The position numbers were made by a program, and so were the translations under genes. A model generated the notes under the pieces. It worked only from the letters and a program-made list of their open reading frames with translations. It was not told the origin of the DNA and made no database searches. Of a DNA stretch of 64,000 nucleotides, positions 1-8,489 are shown in pieces. Numbering within the stretch: the stretch's first letter is position 1; every line of letters begins with the position of its first letter. The DNA is taken from positions 1 to 64,000 of the forward strand of contig NZ_JAAVUV010000002.1 of assembly GCF_018449635.1 (NCBI RefSeq), given 5' to 3'. This stretch comes from Caballeronia sp. dw_276. Its GTDB lineage: Bacteria; Pseudomonadota; Gammaproteobacteria; Burkholderiales; Burkholderiaceae.

Positions 1-166
1 TTAAAAATTGATAATTTATCTTATGTAAAGTCATCTATTGATCACCCGATATACCCCTGGGCGTGCGCACATGCATCGTCACACTCGCGTTTTTAATAAC
101 GACCGTGGGATGCCGTTAACAACGTCATACGATTCCAGCAACCACGAATACAGAAGTCTCCGCCCC

Positions 167-1231
167 ATGACCAGCCCAGACAATCCAGACAACACCCAAA
201 CCAACGAAGGTAACCTTCGGGCAGCCTTCCTGCCGCACGACGCCACCCCTGCCGCTCCCGCCCGCGTCTTCATCGATGACGACAGCGCCATCTACCGGAC
301 CCTGCTCGAATCCACCAAAGCGATCCCGTGGAAAATCGACTGGGCGACGATGGAATTCGCGTATATCGGTCCACAGATCGAAGCGCTGCTTGGCTGGCCG
401 CCTTCGAGCTGGAAAAACGTCAACGACTGGGCCGAGCGCATGCATCCGGACGATCGCGCATCGGTCGTCGATTTTTGTGTCGCGCAGTCGAAGGCCGGCA
501 CCGATCACGAGGCCGATTACCGCGCGCTCACGCGCGATGGCGGTTATGTCTGGCTGCGCGATGTGGTGCACGTAGTGCGCAACGCGCACGGCGAAGTCGA
601 TTCACTGGTCGGTTTCATGTTCGATATCAGCGAACGCAAACGCAACGAAGAAAAGCTCGCGCAGCTTCAGAAGGAACTGGAACGACTGTCATTCCACGAC
701 AGCCTCACGAACGCAGGCAACCGCCGCATGTTCGACAGCGTCATGGAACGCGAATGGGCGGCATCGAAAGCTTCGGGAACGCCGCTTTCGCTGATCATGG
801 TCGATATCGATTTCTTCAAGTCGTACAACGACTACTACGGCCATCTACAGGGCGACGAATGCCTCAAGCACATCGCCCGCGTGCTGGGCGAAGCAGCCGG
901 CCCGGACGGTTTCCTCGCGCGTTTTGGCGGCGAGGAGTTCATTCTGGTTCTCGCCAATACGCCTGCTGAAAACGCCGTGAAGATTGCCGAACGTTGCCGC
1001 ATGCTGATATCAGATGAAGGGATCGCGCACGTACGTTCACCGCATAACCAACGCGTGACGGCGAGTTTTGGTGTCGGAACGATCGTGCCGACCGGACGAA
1101 TGGATGCAACGGCGTTCATCAATCTCGTCGATGCGCAGTTGTATCAAGCGAAGGACAATGGCCGTAACCGCATTGCCGCGGTAGATCATGCGGGAATGGG
1201 CGGCGAGGCGTTCAAGTCGCACTCGCGGTGA
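167..1231 (+). CDS. PAS-GGDEF diguanylate cyclase
   Basis: Predicted cytosolic diguanylate cyclase making cyclic di-GMP from two GTP. From the ATG at 167 it has 354 residues: a PAS fold at about 45-160, ending in the typical DISERKR linker, then a coiled stretch and a GGDEF domain at about 170-345. The active-site signature GGEEF lies at 254-258, and the Mg-binding segment around MVDIDFFKSYND is intact, so catalysis is likely. The inhibitory RxxD site normally five residues before GGEEF is absent (GPDG there), so product inhibition at that site is not expected. No membrane segment is seen. The frame stays open back to TTG 38, with ATGs at 71 and 110, and no start has a strong ribosome site; 167 was chosen because the residues before it look non-conserved. 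Confidence 0.85.
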   Translation: MTSPDNPDNTQTNEGNLRAAFLPHDATPAAPARVFIDDDSAIYRTLLESTKAIPWKIDWATMEFAYIGPQIEALLGWPPSSWKNVNDWAERMHPDDRASVVDFCVAQSKAGTDHEADYRALTRDGGYVWLRDVVHVVRNAHGEVDSLVGFMFDISERKRNEEKLAQLQKELERLSFHDSLTNAGNRRMFDSVMEREWAASKASGTPLSLIMVDIDFFKSYNDYYGHLQGDECLKHIARVLGEAAGPDGFLARFGGEEFILVLANTPAENAVKIAERCRMLISDEGIAHVRSPHNQRVTASFGVGTIVPTGRMDATAFINLVDAQLYQAKDNGRNRIAAVDHAGMGGEAFKSHSR

Positions 1232-1246
1232 GAACACGCCCCTCCC

Positions 1247-2497
1247 TCACTCCGGCGTCGCGTTGCAAGTAACTGGCACCGCCGACACGTTTTCTTCGCG
1301 AGCGCCGATACTCAACAGTGCCACAAGCCCCAGCAGCGCGAGCGAACCGCCCAGCAAGAAGTCGGCGGGAATGCCCGCGCGATCGACGATCGTTCCGCCG
1401 ACCAGCGACCCCGCCGCGATCGCGACCTGAATGATGCTGACAAAAAGCGCCGACCCGGCTTCCGGCTGATCAGGCGCCGCACGCTGGATCCAGACACTGA
1501 AGCACAGCGGCAACGCGCCGAACGCGATACCCCATGCGAGCACGATCGCGCTCACGCCCAGTTGCCAATGCTGCAAGGCAGGCATCAGCAACAAGGCGCA
1601 TGTCAGGATGAAGATCATGGTTGCAGTCGACATCTTCAGATTCTTGACCACGGTCGCGGAGGCGGCGAAGTTCGACACGAAGCCGATCACGCCGAAGCCG
1701 AGCAGCAACCAGGTGATCGTCGAAATGTCGAGATGCACATCGCCGAGCAAAAACGGCGTGACGTATGTGTAGGACGCAAAGTGACCGCCGAAAACAAGGG
1801 CCACCATCAACAGGCTTTTTCTCGAATGGGACTGCTTCAGCAGCGACGTCAGGTCGGAAAAGCGCAATGCCGTAGACGATGGCAGCGACGGCACCATCAC
1901 CAACTGAGCAATGAGCGCAACGGCGACAAGCCCACCGGTCGCCATGAACGAAACCCGCCACGAAGCCAGCCCCGCGATGAACGTCCCCAGCGGCACGCCG
2001 ATCACGGTCGCGCAGGTCACGCCAGTCAATATCGTGGCCATTGCTTTCGCTGCATCCCGCGGTTGCACGAGCCGCCTCGCAGCGGAAGTCGCCAAGGTCC
2101 AGAAGCCGCCCAACGCGGCGCCGAGCAACGCACGCCCCAGAAGCATCACGGCGAAATTGGGAGCGAATGCGGACAACAAGTTCGATGCCAGCAACATTGC
2201 GGTCAGCAGCAGGAATACATGCCGGCGATCCATTCGCCCTGCTCCAAGCATCAAGCCCGGCGCGGATATCGCCGCAATGATCCCGGGCGTCGTCACCATC
2301 AGGCCCGCGGTTCCCGGCAAGACGTCGAGTTCGCGCGATACATAGGGTAAGAGTCCCACAGGCAGGAACTCGGTGGTGACGAAAGCGAATGCGCCGACTG
2401 CCACGGCCGCCACCGATAACCACTGGCGTAGCGAAGAAGCGGTGTCGTCGTTTTCCGGCAATGTTTCGCCGGCAGAGGGAGTGTTTTCCGTCAACAT
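1247..2497 (-). CDS. MFS exporter, NepI/DHA1-like
   Basis: Twelve-helix major facilitator of 416 residues. The N-terminal block (EFLPVGLLPYVS), the motif-A-like GRMDRRHV loop and the block GRALLGAALGGFWTLA match the DHA1 drug/purine-ribonucleoside exporters of the E. coli NepI type. A proton-driven efflux role at the inner membrane is therefore likely, but the substrate is not readable. The frame is open upstream to 2602, but the ATG at 2497 gives the usual short hydrophilic N-terminus before the first helix. It converges on the cyclase gene with a 15-base gap. No regulator gene lies directly beside it. Confidence 0.85.
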   Translation of the reverse strand: MLTENTPSAGETLPENDDTASSLRQWLSVAAVAVGAFAFVTTEFLPVGLLPYVSRELDVLPGTAGLMVTTPGIIAAISAPGLMLGAGRMDRRHVFLLLTAMLLASNLLSAFAPNFAVMLLGRALLGAALGGFWTLATSAARRLVQPRDAAKAMATILTGVTCATVIGVPLGTFIAGLASWRVSFMATGGLVAVALIAQLVMVPSLPSSTALRFSDLTSLLKQSHSRKSLLMVALVFGGHFASYTYVTPFLLGDVHLDISTITWLLLGFGVIGFVSNFAASATVVKNLKMSTATMIFILTCALLLMPALQHWQLGVSAIVLAWGIAFGALPLCFSVWIQRAAPDQPEAGSALFVSIIQVAIAAGSLVGGTIVDRAGIPADFLLGGSLALLGLVALLSIGAREENVSAVPVTCNATPE

Positions 2498-2775
2498 GGT
2501 TGGGCTTGGAAGTGCTTGCAGAAGAGAGGTTCGTCGAACGGCGTTCGCCTTGAGCAACGTGGCGCGAACGCGGCAAAACGAAGGGTTGCGGCAACATACC
2601 ATCGCATTAAAGGTCTCGCAGAAACCATCCCCTGCTGATTGTGTGGATTAAGACCAGCATCACCACGCCAGCATGCCCATTCAACAAATGATGTTATTGC
2701 TCGATAAATCTGTTATTGGTCGGCTTTATTGCCGGATCGCCGGCGTGTTGCTTCGAGGATCTTCGGACAAGCACC

Positions 2776-4218
2776 ATGCGAAACCAACTCAGCAGAGATT
2801 TCATTTTTTCGGGCATCGCGAAAGTCACGGTCGCGCTCTGCATGGCTGCATCGATCCCTGCATTCGCGCAGACGTGGAGCGCCGACGATCTGGCCCGCAG
2901 AACGGTCGAGCGGCGCGCCGTCGAAGCCGTCATCTGGGGCATGCCGGCGGTCAACTTCCAATTGATGCTGCAAGCGTTCCAGGCGGTTCAGGGAGCGCCC
3001 AACCAGGTCGCTTACTGGTCGCGCCCTCTTGACTGGAAGAACCAGACGCTGACGCCGAACCCGGACACGATCTACCTGATGCCGTTCTACGACACCCGAA
3101 ATGGTCCGGTCGTGCTGGAAATACCGCCAGCGGGCGATGGCTCCATCACAGGAAGCATCGACGATGCATGGCAAAACGCGCTCGAAGACGTCGGCCCGGC
3201 GGGTCTGGACAAGGGCAAGGGAGGCAAGTACCTGATTTTGCCGCCCGGCTACAAGGACAAGATCCCTGCCGGCTACATGCCCGTGCGCTCGGATACGAAC
3301 CAGGGCTATGCGATCCTGCGCTCGAACCTGAAGAGCGGCAGCGACGCGGACATCGGGCACGCGGTGGCGTATGGCAAGCGAATCAGGTTCTATCCGCTGA
3401 GCGAAGCCGGCCGCAAGGACGGCGCGCAAACCGTGTTCGTGGACGCCTTCGGCAAGATGTTCGACGCCAACATTCCCTACGATGCGCGGTTCTTCGATGC
3501 CCTCGATCGTTTCGTGCAGAGCGAGCCGTGGCTGACCCGCGACAAGGTCATGATCGACATGCTGAAGTCGCTCGGTATTCGCCAGGGCGCGCCATTCTCG
3601 CCCGATGCCGGAACGCGTGCCTTGTTCGACGCGGCCGCGCGGGAAGCGCATGCGTCCATCGACGTGCAATACGAAAAAGTATTCGTTCCACCCTTTAACG
3701 AAGGGAGCCACTGGGCGTTGCCGGCATCGAAAGACGTTGCCGAAGGCATGCCGAATTTCTTTGCAAATCCGCAGGCGTACCCAGTCGATGACCGCGCCAT
3801 CACCTATTCAATGGCCTATTTCAGCGCGAAGACGATTGGCGTCGGCCAGTTTTATTTGATGACCATCAAGGATAAGGACGGCAACAGGCTCGACGGAAGC
3901 AAGCGCTACCGGCTCAACGTTCCGGCGAACGCCCCAGTGAGACTGTATTGGTCAGCAACCGTCTACGACGGCGCAACGCACGCGCTGATACGCGAGACAC
4001 GCTGGTCCAGCCGTTCTTCCAATACACCGGGCCTGCAGAAGAACCCGGACGGTTCCGTCGATATCTACTTCGCCCCGGAAGCGCCTGCCGGCAAAGAGAG
4101 CAATTGGGTGCCGACTGATCCGAAGGGACGCTTCGAAGTGCTCTTCCGGCTTTATGGGCCGGAGAAACCGTTCTTCGACAAGACGTGGAAATTGCCGGAC
4201 GTGGAAGCAGCGAACTAG
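2776..4218 (+). CDS. secreted DUF1254/DUF1214 domain protein
   Basis: A 480-residue exported protein. A signal peptide with hydrophobic core (about 13-30) ends in IPAFAQ. The rest reads as a DUF1254 domain (about 40-200, with NPDTIYLMPFYDT and an EIPPAGDGSITGS-like segment) followed by a DUF1214 domain (about 330-470, with LNVPANAPVRLYWSATVYD and a C-terminal RLYGPEKPFFDKTW). These domain pairs are common in proteobacterial periplasmic proteins of unknown biochemical role. The start at 2776 was chosen because it opens the signal peptide. It appears to be a single-gene unit. Function is unknown. Confidence 0.85.
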   Translation: MRNQLSRDFIFSGIAKVTVALCMAASIPAFAQTWSADDLARRTVERRAVEAVIWGMPAVNFQLMLQAFQAVQGAPNQVAYWSRPLDWKNQTLTPNPDTIYLMPFYDTRNGPVVLEIPPAGDGSITGSIDDAWQNALEDVGPAGLDKGKGGKYLILPPGYKDKIPAGYMPVRSDTNQGYAILRSNLKSGSDADIGHAVAYGKRIRFYPLSEAGRKDGAQTVFVDAFGKMFDANIPYDARFFDALDRFVQSEPWLTRDKVMIDMLKSLGIRQGAPFSPDAGTRALFDAAAREAHASIDVQYEKVFVPPFNEGSHWALPASKDVAEGMPNFFANPQAYPVDDRAITYSMAYFSAKTIGVGQFYLMTIKDKDGNRLDGSKRYRLNVPANAPVRLYWSATVYDGATHALIRETRWSSRSSNTPGLQKNPDGSVDIYFAPEAPAGKESNWVPTDPKGRFEVLFRLYGPEKPFFDKTWKLPDVEAAN

Positions 4219-4380
4219 AAGGTCGCTATCGCAGCATTTGTAGTGAACCCCTGCACGAACGCCTGACGCGGATCGCCGGCCGTCGTGGCGCCCGCCCTTG
4301 CAACCGGATTGTTACCGGCGCTCAGTGCCAGCCGCATTCCGAACCAGGCTAGTCCGAAAAAAAGTAGAGCTGCACTATAT
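4215..4380 (-). pseudogene. possible LysE/RhtB exporter fragment
   Basis: On the minus strand the translation contains LLFFGLAWFGMRLALSA, a variable hydrophilic loop, and DPRQAFVQGFTTN before a TAG stop at 4215. This order (amphipathic helix ending in RxAL, loop, RxAFxxGxxTN) resembles the middle of LysE/RhtB amino-acid exporters. The preceding N-terminal part and the following NPK-containing part are missing. It lies between two plus-strand genes and shares their strand-opposite ends, so it looks like a leftover of a deleted gene. The call rests on pattern memory only. Confidence 0.4.
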
Positions 4381-4420
4381 TGCGTACATGCCCGGTGTTC
4401 GAACCGGCAGGAGGCAGGCA

Positions 4421-5845
4421 ATGGTGCGTCTCGTAATGATACTTCTCGGTGTCGACTATTTGCGGACTCGCTGGCGCGGGCTGTTGGCGGCAGGGTTTTT
4501 TAGTATCGCGCTCGGCACGGTGATTTTCATCGACGCGCTCGACGGTTCTCTCTACTTCCCGATCACGCCATTCGCCCTCTTGCTGTTGATCGAAGGACTT
4601 GCCACGCTCGCGGTGGCGTGGACCGGCATGGGCGGCCAACGTTCGTTGCGGTACGTCAAAGGCACGACGTTCTGCCTCTCGGCTGCCCTCGTGCTGATCG
4701 GCGGCGAACACGGTAACTTCGCGCTTGCGCTCATCTTCGGAACGCTCTTTTTCATCGATGGCGCCCTGCAAGTCATCTCGGCTCGACTGGTGCGCTACAG
4801 GACGTGGCGGCTCGCGATTGCTGGCGGCGTGCTCGAAATTGGCATTGCGATCTTCTTCTATCAGCCCTATCCGGATTTCTACACAGGAACCGTCGCCTAC
4901 TGTGTGGCCTTTGGTCTGTTTTTCAGCGGCTGGAACATGATCTTGCTCGCCGTGCGCGTCCGGCGCATGGCGACCAATCCGGCTGTGGTTGCCGAACGAA
5001 CCGGCGCAGCAGCAGGCGCGCCCATCGCTGCCGCCGAACGATGGGACGGGCCACCCGCGCCCCACGAAGCCGCGCTCACCGTGCACGTCTGGACGCCGGT
5101 GGGGTCATCGAAGACGCAGGCCCGGCGGCAAATCATTGTCGACAGATACATTGCAGCCATCGACAAGAACGGTGCGATTTCGACGGGCCACGCCGCGCTG
5201 GAGTCGGCCGAAGGTGTGTACATCAGCTTGTACCCTGCGGCCGAGATCGAGCGCTCGCCGGAGGAGTTTGCGCGCATCGTCCGGGCGACGCGCGACAACG
5301 ATGTCCCAGGCATCTTCCAGCCCGACTACGCGACCGAATCCGCCGCGTGGTGTCCGTCGACCCGGCAAGTGCGTATCCGCAACTACGATCCCGTGCGCCT
5401 CGAGCGCTTTTGGCGGGAATACCGGCGCGATACAACCTACAACCTCACCTACCGGAATTGTTCGAGTACGGTCGCGAGAGCGCTGGAAGCAGCTATTGAA
5501 GGCGCGTCCGTACGTGCCTGGGGCAAGGGCGGCGGCTGGAAACCGTTTTTGCGCATCCTGACAACGCCTGAATTGTGGGTCGCGGCGCAAGTGAGAAAGC
5601 GCGCGGCGACCATGGCATGGACGCCGGGACTGACGCTGGATTACGCCCGCGCGCTCAGTATGCTTGCGGACCCGCGGCCTTCCGGATGGCCGAAGATGGC
5701 GCGGCTGGCGCTGCGCACCATGTACCGCTCGAAACAACGCTGGCGCGCTGAAAAACAGGCTGCGCCCAATGTCCATGATGTTGCGCCCGATCCAGCGCTG
5801 GCAAGCACGGGCTCGCCCGATATCGAATCAAGGCCGACGCAGTAA
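4421..5845 (+). CDS. HdeD-like membrane domain fused to papain-like domain
   Basis: A 474-residue protein. The first 200 residues hold about six transmembrane helices in the HdeD/DUF308 pattern (alternating long helices, including FFIDGALQVISARL and FFSGWNMILLAVRV). After a linker, the cytosolic or periplasmic C-terminal part has a His in STGHAALES (H257) and a Cys in TYRNCSSTVARALE (C347). That His-before-Cys order suggests a permuted NlpC/P60- or LRAT-like thiol hydrolase fold. The ATG at 4421 is preceded by a strong AGGAGG at 4409-4414, which decides the start over ATG 4388. It ends five bases before the convergent Mpo1-like gene. HdeD domains are linked to acid resistance; the hydrolase substrate is unknown. 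Confidence 0.75.
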   Translation: MVRLVMILLGVDYLRTRWRGLLAAGFFSIALGTVIFIDALDGSLYFPITPFALLLLIEGLATLAVAWTGMGGQRSLRYVKGTTFCLSAALVLIGGEHGNFALALIFGTLFFIDGALQVISARLVRYRTWRLAIAGGVLEIGIAIFFYQPYPDFYTGTVAYCVAFGLFFSGWNMILLAVRVRRMATNPAVVAERTGAAAGAPIAAAERWDGPPAPHEAALTVHVWTPVGSSKTQARRQIIVDRYIAAIDKNGAISTGHAALESAEGVYISLYPAAEIERSPEEFARIVRATRDNDVPGIFQPDYATESAAWCPSTRQVRIRNYDPVRLERFWREYRRDTTYNLTYRNCSSTVARALEAAIEGASVRAWGKGGGWKPFLRILTTPELWVAAQVRKRAATMAWTPGLTLDYARALSMLADPRPSGWPKMARLALRTMYRSKQRWRAEKQAAPNVHDVAPDPALASTGSPDIESRPTQ

Positions 5846-5850
5846 ATTTG

Positions 5851-6354
5851 TCAGTCGCGCCTGCCTGTCCTGATCGTCCGATGCAGGCCTGGACGCCAGC
5901 CGAAGCGGAACAACGCCTCCGCCAGAACAAATAGCGGGCCGATCACGAGTCCGATGACATCATCGACGAAAGCAGGCTTGCGATGCTCATAGGCTATATG
6001 CCCCACGAACTGCAGCGTCCATCCGATCAGGAACAGCCCTGCTCCCGTGACCAGCCAGATGAAAGTGGATTGCGCCGCAAGCCACTGTCCCACGCCCAGA
6101 CACAACACTGAAACGACCCCCATCATCAGGCCGAGCGGCACGTCGAGGACAAGATAATAGATTGTCGCCGCGACGAACAAAACGCATCCCGGCGAAAGCG
6201 CAAACGGCCACGTCCCGGCGAACCATGCGGGGCGGCTCAATAGCACGGCAAGTGCGAGGACGATCATCGGAATGCCCGCCAGGTGGGTGGCGACGTTTCG
6301 GCGGTCGCGATGATAATCCGCGTATTGAGCAAGCTGCTCGGTCAGCGTTTTCAT
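5851..6354 (-). CDS. Mpo1-like (DUF962) membrane protein
   Basis: A 167-residue protein with three to four transmembrane segments. The N-terminal YHRDRRNVATHLAGIP and the C-terminal GHIAYEHRKPAFVDD are the conserved His-bearing motifs of the DUF962/YGL010w family. Yeast Mpo1 is an Fe-dependent dioxygenase that shortens 2-hydroxy fatty acids by alpha-oxidation, and the bacterial relatives keep the same histidines. An enzyme role on membrane lipids is therefore plausible but unproven here. The ATG at 6354 follows GGAGAAAGGT on the minus strand. Confidence 0.85.
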   Translation of the reverse strand: MKTLTEQLAQYADYHRDRRNVATHLAGIPMIVLALAVLLSRPAWFAGTWPFALSPGCVLFVAATIYYLVLDVPLGLMMGVVSVLCLGVGQWLAAQSTFIWLVTGAGLFLIGWTLQFVGHIAYEHRKPAFVDDVIGLVIGPLFVLAEALFRFGWRPGLHRTIRTGRRD

Positions 6355-6629
6355 ACCTTTCTCCTAATTTGAAACAGCAATGCGCTACGGCACGTGTTGA
6401 ATTATCCGCTGCCTGTTTATTTTATAGACGAGCCCAAAAAACACGCTGAATAACCAAGGGTTTACCCCTATAAATCCACTTTGAATTGGTCTCGATGTCA
6501 CGTTGCTGTTGCGCATTGTGCGCAAACTGAGCTAGAACCAGATAATACGTTTCGTAGTCCGCTATTCATCTTCATTTCACCTGGTTTTCATCACTTCCCA
6601 TCGTGCGGGCACGACTCCGGAGTTCTAAT

Positions 6630-7670
6630 TTGAATCCTTATCTTTTCCATTTCTCGACCGACGCCTATTCTGAGGACCAGCGATTCGACGTATGGCGAGA
6701 TGAAGTCAACGCGATATTCGACGTAGGCATCGAAAAACCCGCTTCTCAGCGGTTTAACTACAAATTGTCGACTGGATACATCGGATCTCTGTTAATGGGA
6801 TGCGGCACGTGGGCTGGCGAAGATGATCCTGTTGCATATAGCGTCAAACGCCCGTCCCAAATGATACGCCGGGACGGACTCGATCATTTTTATCTCTGCC
6901 TCGGCATTACACATTCGATATCCGGGTATGCCGCCCGGGCGACGATCAATACAGAGCCGTCGAAGATTTATATCCTCGATCTCGCGCGCGAGCTGGATTC
7001 GGAAATCATTGCCGGCGATACGATCATATTAACCATCGCGCGTGATCTTCTCGATCCGCGCATCAAGTCAGCAAATCTGCACGGAACCGTGCTGGAAGGC
7101 CCGCTCAGCGCGCTGCTGGGCGATCACATGCATGCGCTGCGCCGGCAGTTGCCAAACTTGTCACCGGCGGAAATGCCGTATGTCGAGCAGGCGACACTCG
7201 CGATGGTTTCAGCTGCCCTCGCCCCGTGTATTGCTACGCTGGCGGACGCCGAAAATGAAATCAATCAAACGGTCTTTACCCGGGTGCGGCGGTTTATTGA
7301 TGCAAACCTGCAATCCGCCGATCTGACACCGTCGCTTATTTGCCGTGATGTCGGTATATCCCGTGCGCAGCTTTACAGATTGTTTAGTCGCGAATCGGGC
7401 GTTGTTTCGTACATTCAACAACGCCGCCTCGACAAAATACGCCAGATACTCGAAAGCCCTGCGGGCGCGAGTTACCGCATATCCACGCTTGCCTTCGAAT
7501 ACGGCTTTAAAAGCGAATCACACTTTAGCCGAACCTTTCGCAATGCTTTCGGTTATTCGCCACGCGAAGCACGCGATCGCGGGTCGTCATTGGAAAAACC
7601 CGGTTCAACTGCCGCCAGTAACGCTCAATATGCCGGCTCATTAAAAGAGGTACTTGGAAAGCTTGATTGA
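6630..7670 (+). CDS. AraC-family transcriptional regulator
   Basis: A 346-residue regulator. The N-terminal half (about 1-200) resembles the AraC-binding-like cupin domain of the NahR/XylS/FeaR type group. The C-terminal 100 residues hold the double helix-turn-helix of AraC proteins, with RRFIDANLQSADLTPS, ISRAQLYRLFSRE and the signature TLAFEYGFKSESHFSRTFR. The likely start is TTG 6630, preceded by CCGGAG at about 6616-6621; an upstream GTG at 6603 has no clear ribosome site. No obvious target operon adjoins it. The next plus-strand gene begins 147 bases downstream and may be a separate unit. Confidence 0.85.
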   Translation: MNPYLFHFSTDAYSEDQRFDVWRDEVNAIFDVGIEKPASQRFNYKLSTGYIGSLLMGCGTWAGEDDPVAYSVKRPSQMIRRDGLDHFYLCLGITHSISGYAARATINTEPSKIYILDLARELDSEIIAGDTIILTIARDLLDPRIKSANLHGTVLEGPLSALLGDHMHALRRQLPNLSPAEMPYVEQATLAMVSAALAPCIATLADAENEINQTVFTRVRRFIDANLQSADLTPSLICRDVGISRAQLYRLFSRESGVVSYIQQRRLDKIRQILESPAGASYRISTLAFEYGFKSESHFSRTFRNAFGYSPREARDRGSSLEKPGSTAASNAQYAGSLKEVLGKLD

Positions 7671-7817
7671 TTCGTTGCATTTGAGACGCTCAGGCAGGTT
7701 TTGGAGACAGTGAGGCAAATTGGATTGACGCGTCACTGTTACCATTTTCTCGCCTTATTCATCAGGCGTTAGACGCAACGAACAGCAATCGATAATCAAA
7801 GCGCATCGGGGATCAAG

Positions 7818-8408
7818 ATGAAGTCTCGCTGGCTGGCGCTGTGCGCCGCCCTGGCGCTGGCAGCGTGCGCCCAAAACCCGTCGCACAGCGATCAAGTCCG
7901 GATCTGCGACGACCAGGGATGCAGCAACCGCCCCAAAAGTCAGGTGTCGTTCGAAGCATCGGGAAATGGCGATACCGCCGATAACGATGGCCGTATCACA
8001 GCATTGAAATCGGCGGCGCAAAAAGAACCGCGCGCGGCCTATGACCTCGGCCTCAGATATTTCCGCGGCGATGGCGTACGGCAGGATAGCTATCAGGCAC
8101 TCGTGTGGATGAGAAAAGCCGCCGAAGGCGGCGATCTCGAAGCGCAAAAAGCGCTGGGAAATTTCTATTTGTTCGGCCTCGAAGAGATGGGATCCGATCC
8201 CCGCGAGGCCGAGAAATGGCTGCTGGTTGCATCGGGGCGAGGCGACGCCGAGTCGCGCAAACTTCTTGAGCAAGCACGGGCTGCGAAGAAGTCAGAGGAG
8301 ACCTACTACAAATGGCAAACCGAATGGCGAGCGGTCTATTACGGCTACTGGTCGTCTGGCTATCCGTACTACGGTCATTGGCAGCAACGTAGCTGGTACG
8401 GATATTAA
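7818..8408 (+). CDS. Sel1-repeat lipoprotein
   Basis: A 196-residue lipoprotein: signal peptide with lipobox LAAC and acylated Cys at 16. Residues about 55-155 contain two to three Sel1-like (SLR) helical repeats, seen as AAYDLGLRYFRGDGV, ALVWMRKAAEGGDLEAQKALG and EAEKWLLVASGRGDAESRKLL. SLR repeats act as protein-interaction scaffolds. The tail is unusually rich in Tyr, Trp and Gly (YYGYWSSGYPYYGHW). It is followed at 81 bases by a CsgG-like lipoprotein on the same strand, so the two may share an envelope assembly role. Confidence 0.82.
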   Translation: MKSRWLALCAALALAACAQNPSHSDQVRICDDQGCSNRPKSQVSFEASGNGDTADNDGRITALKSAAQKEPRAAYDLGLRYFRGDGVRQDSYQALVWMRKAAEGGDLEAQKALGNFYLFGLEEMGSDPREAEKWLLVASGRGDAESRKLLEQARAAKKSEETYYKWQTEWRAVYYGYWSSGYPYYGHWQQRSWYGY

Positions 8409-8429
8409 GCCCCCCTTTTAAACGACGTG

Positions 8430-8453
8430 CGCCGGCTTCGTGCGAGGCCGGCG
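8430..8453. other. GC-rich hairpin between SLR and CsgG-like genes
   Basis: CGCCGGC at 8430-8436 pairs exactly with GCCGGCG at 8447-8453 around a ten-base loop. It lies 21 bases after the SLR stop and 37 bases before the CsgG-like start. There is no following T run, so it may be an attenuating or mRNA-stabilising hairpin and not a full terminator. Confidence 0.45.
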
Positions 8454-8489
8454 GGTCGCGTGCCAATCACTCACAACGCAACTAATAAC

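Noticed and set aside
2713-3711. A 332-codon open frame on the minus strand
   Set aside because: Antisense to the DUF1254 gene, whose signal peptide and domain motifs are clear. The shadow protein has no motifs.
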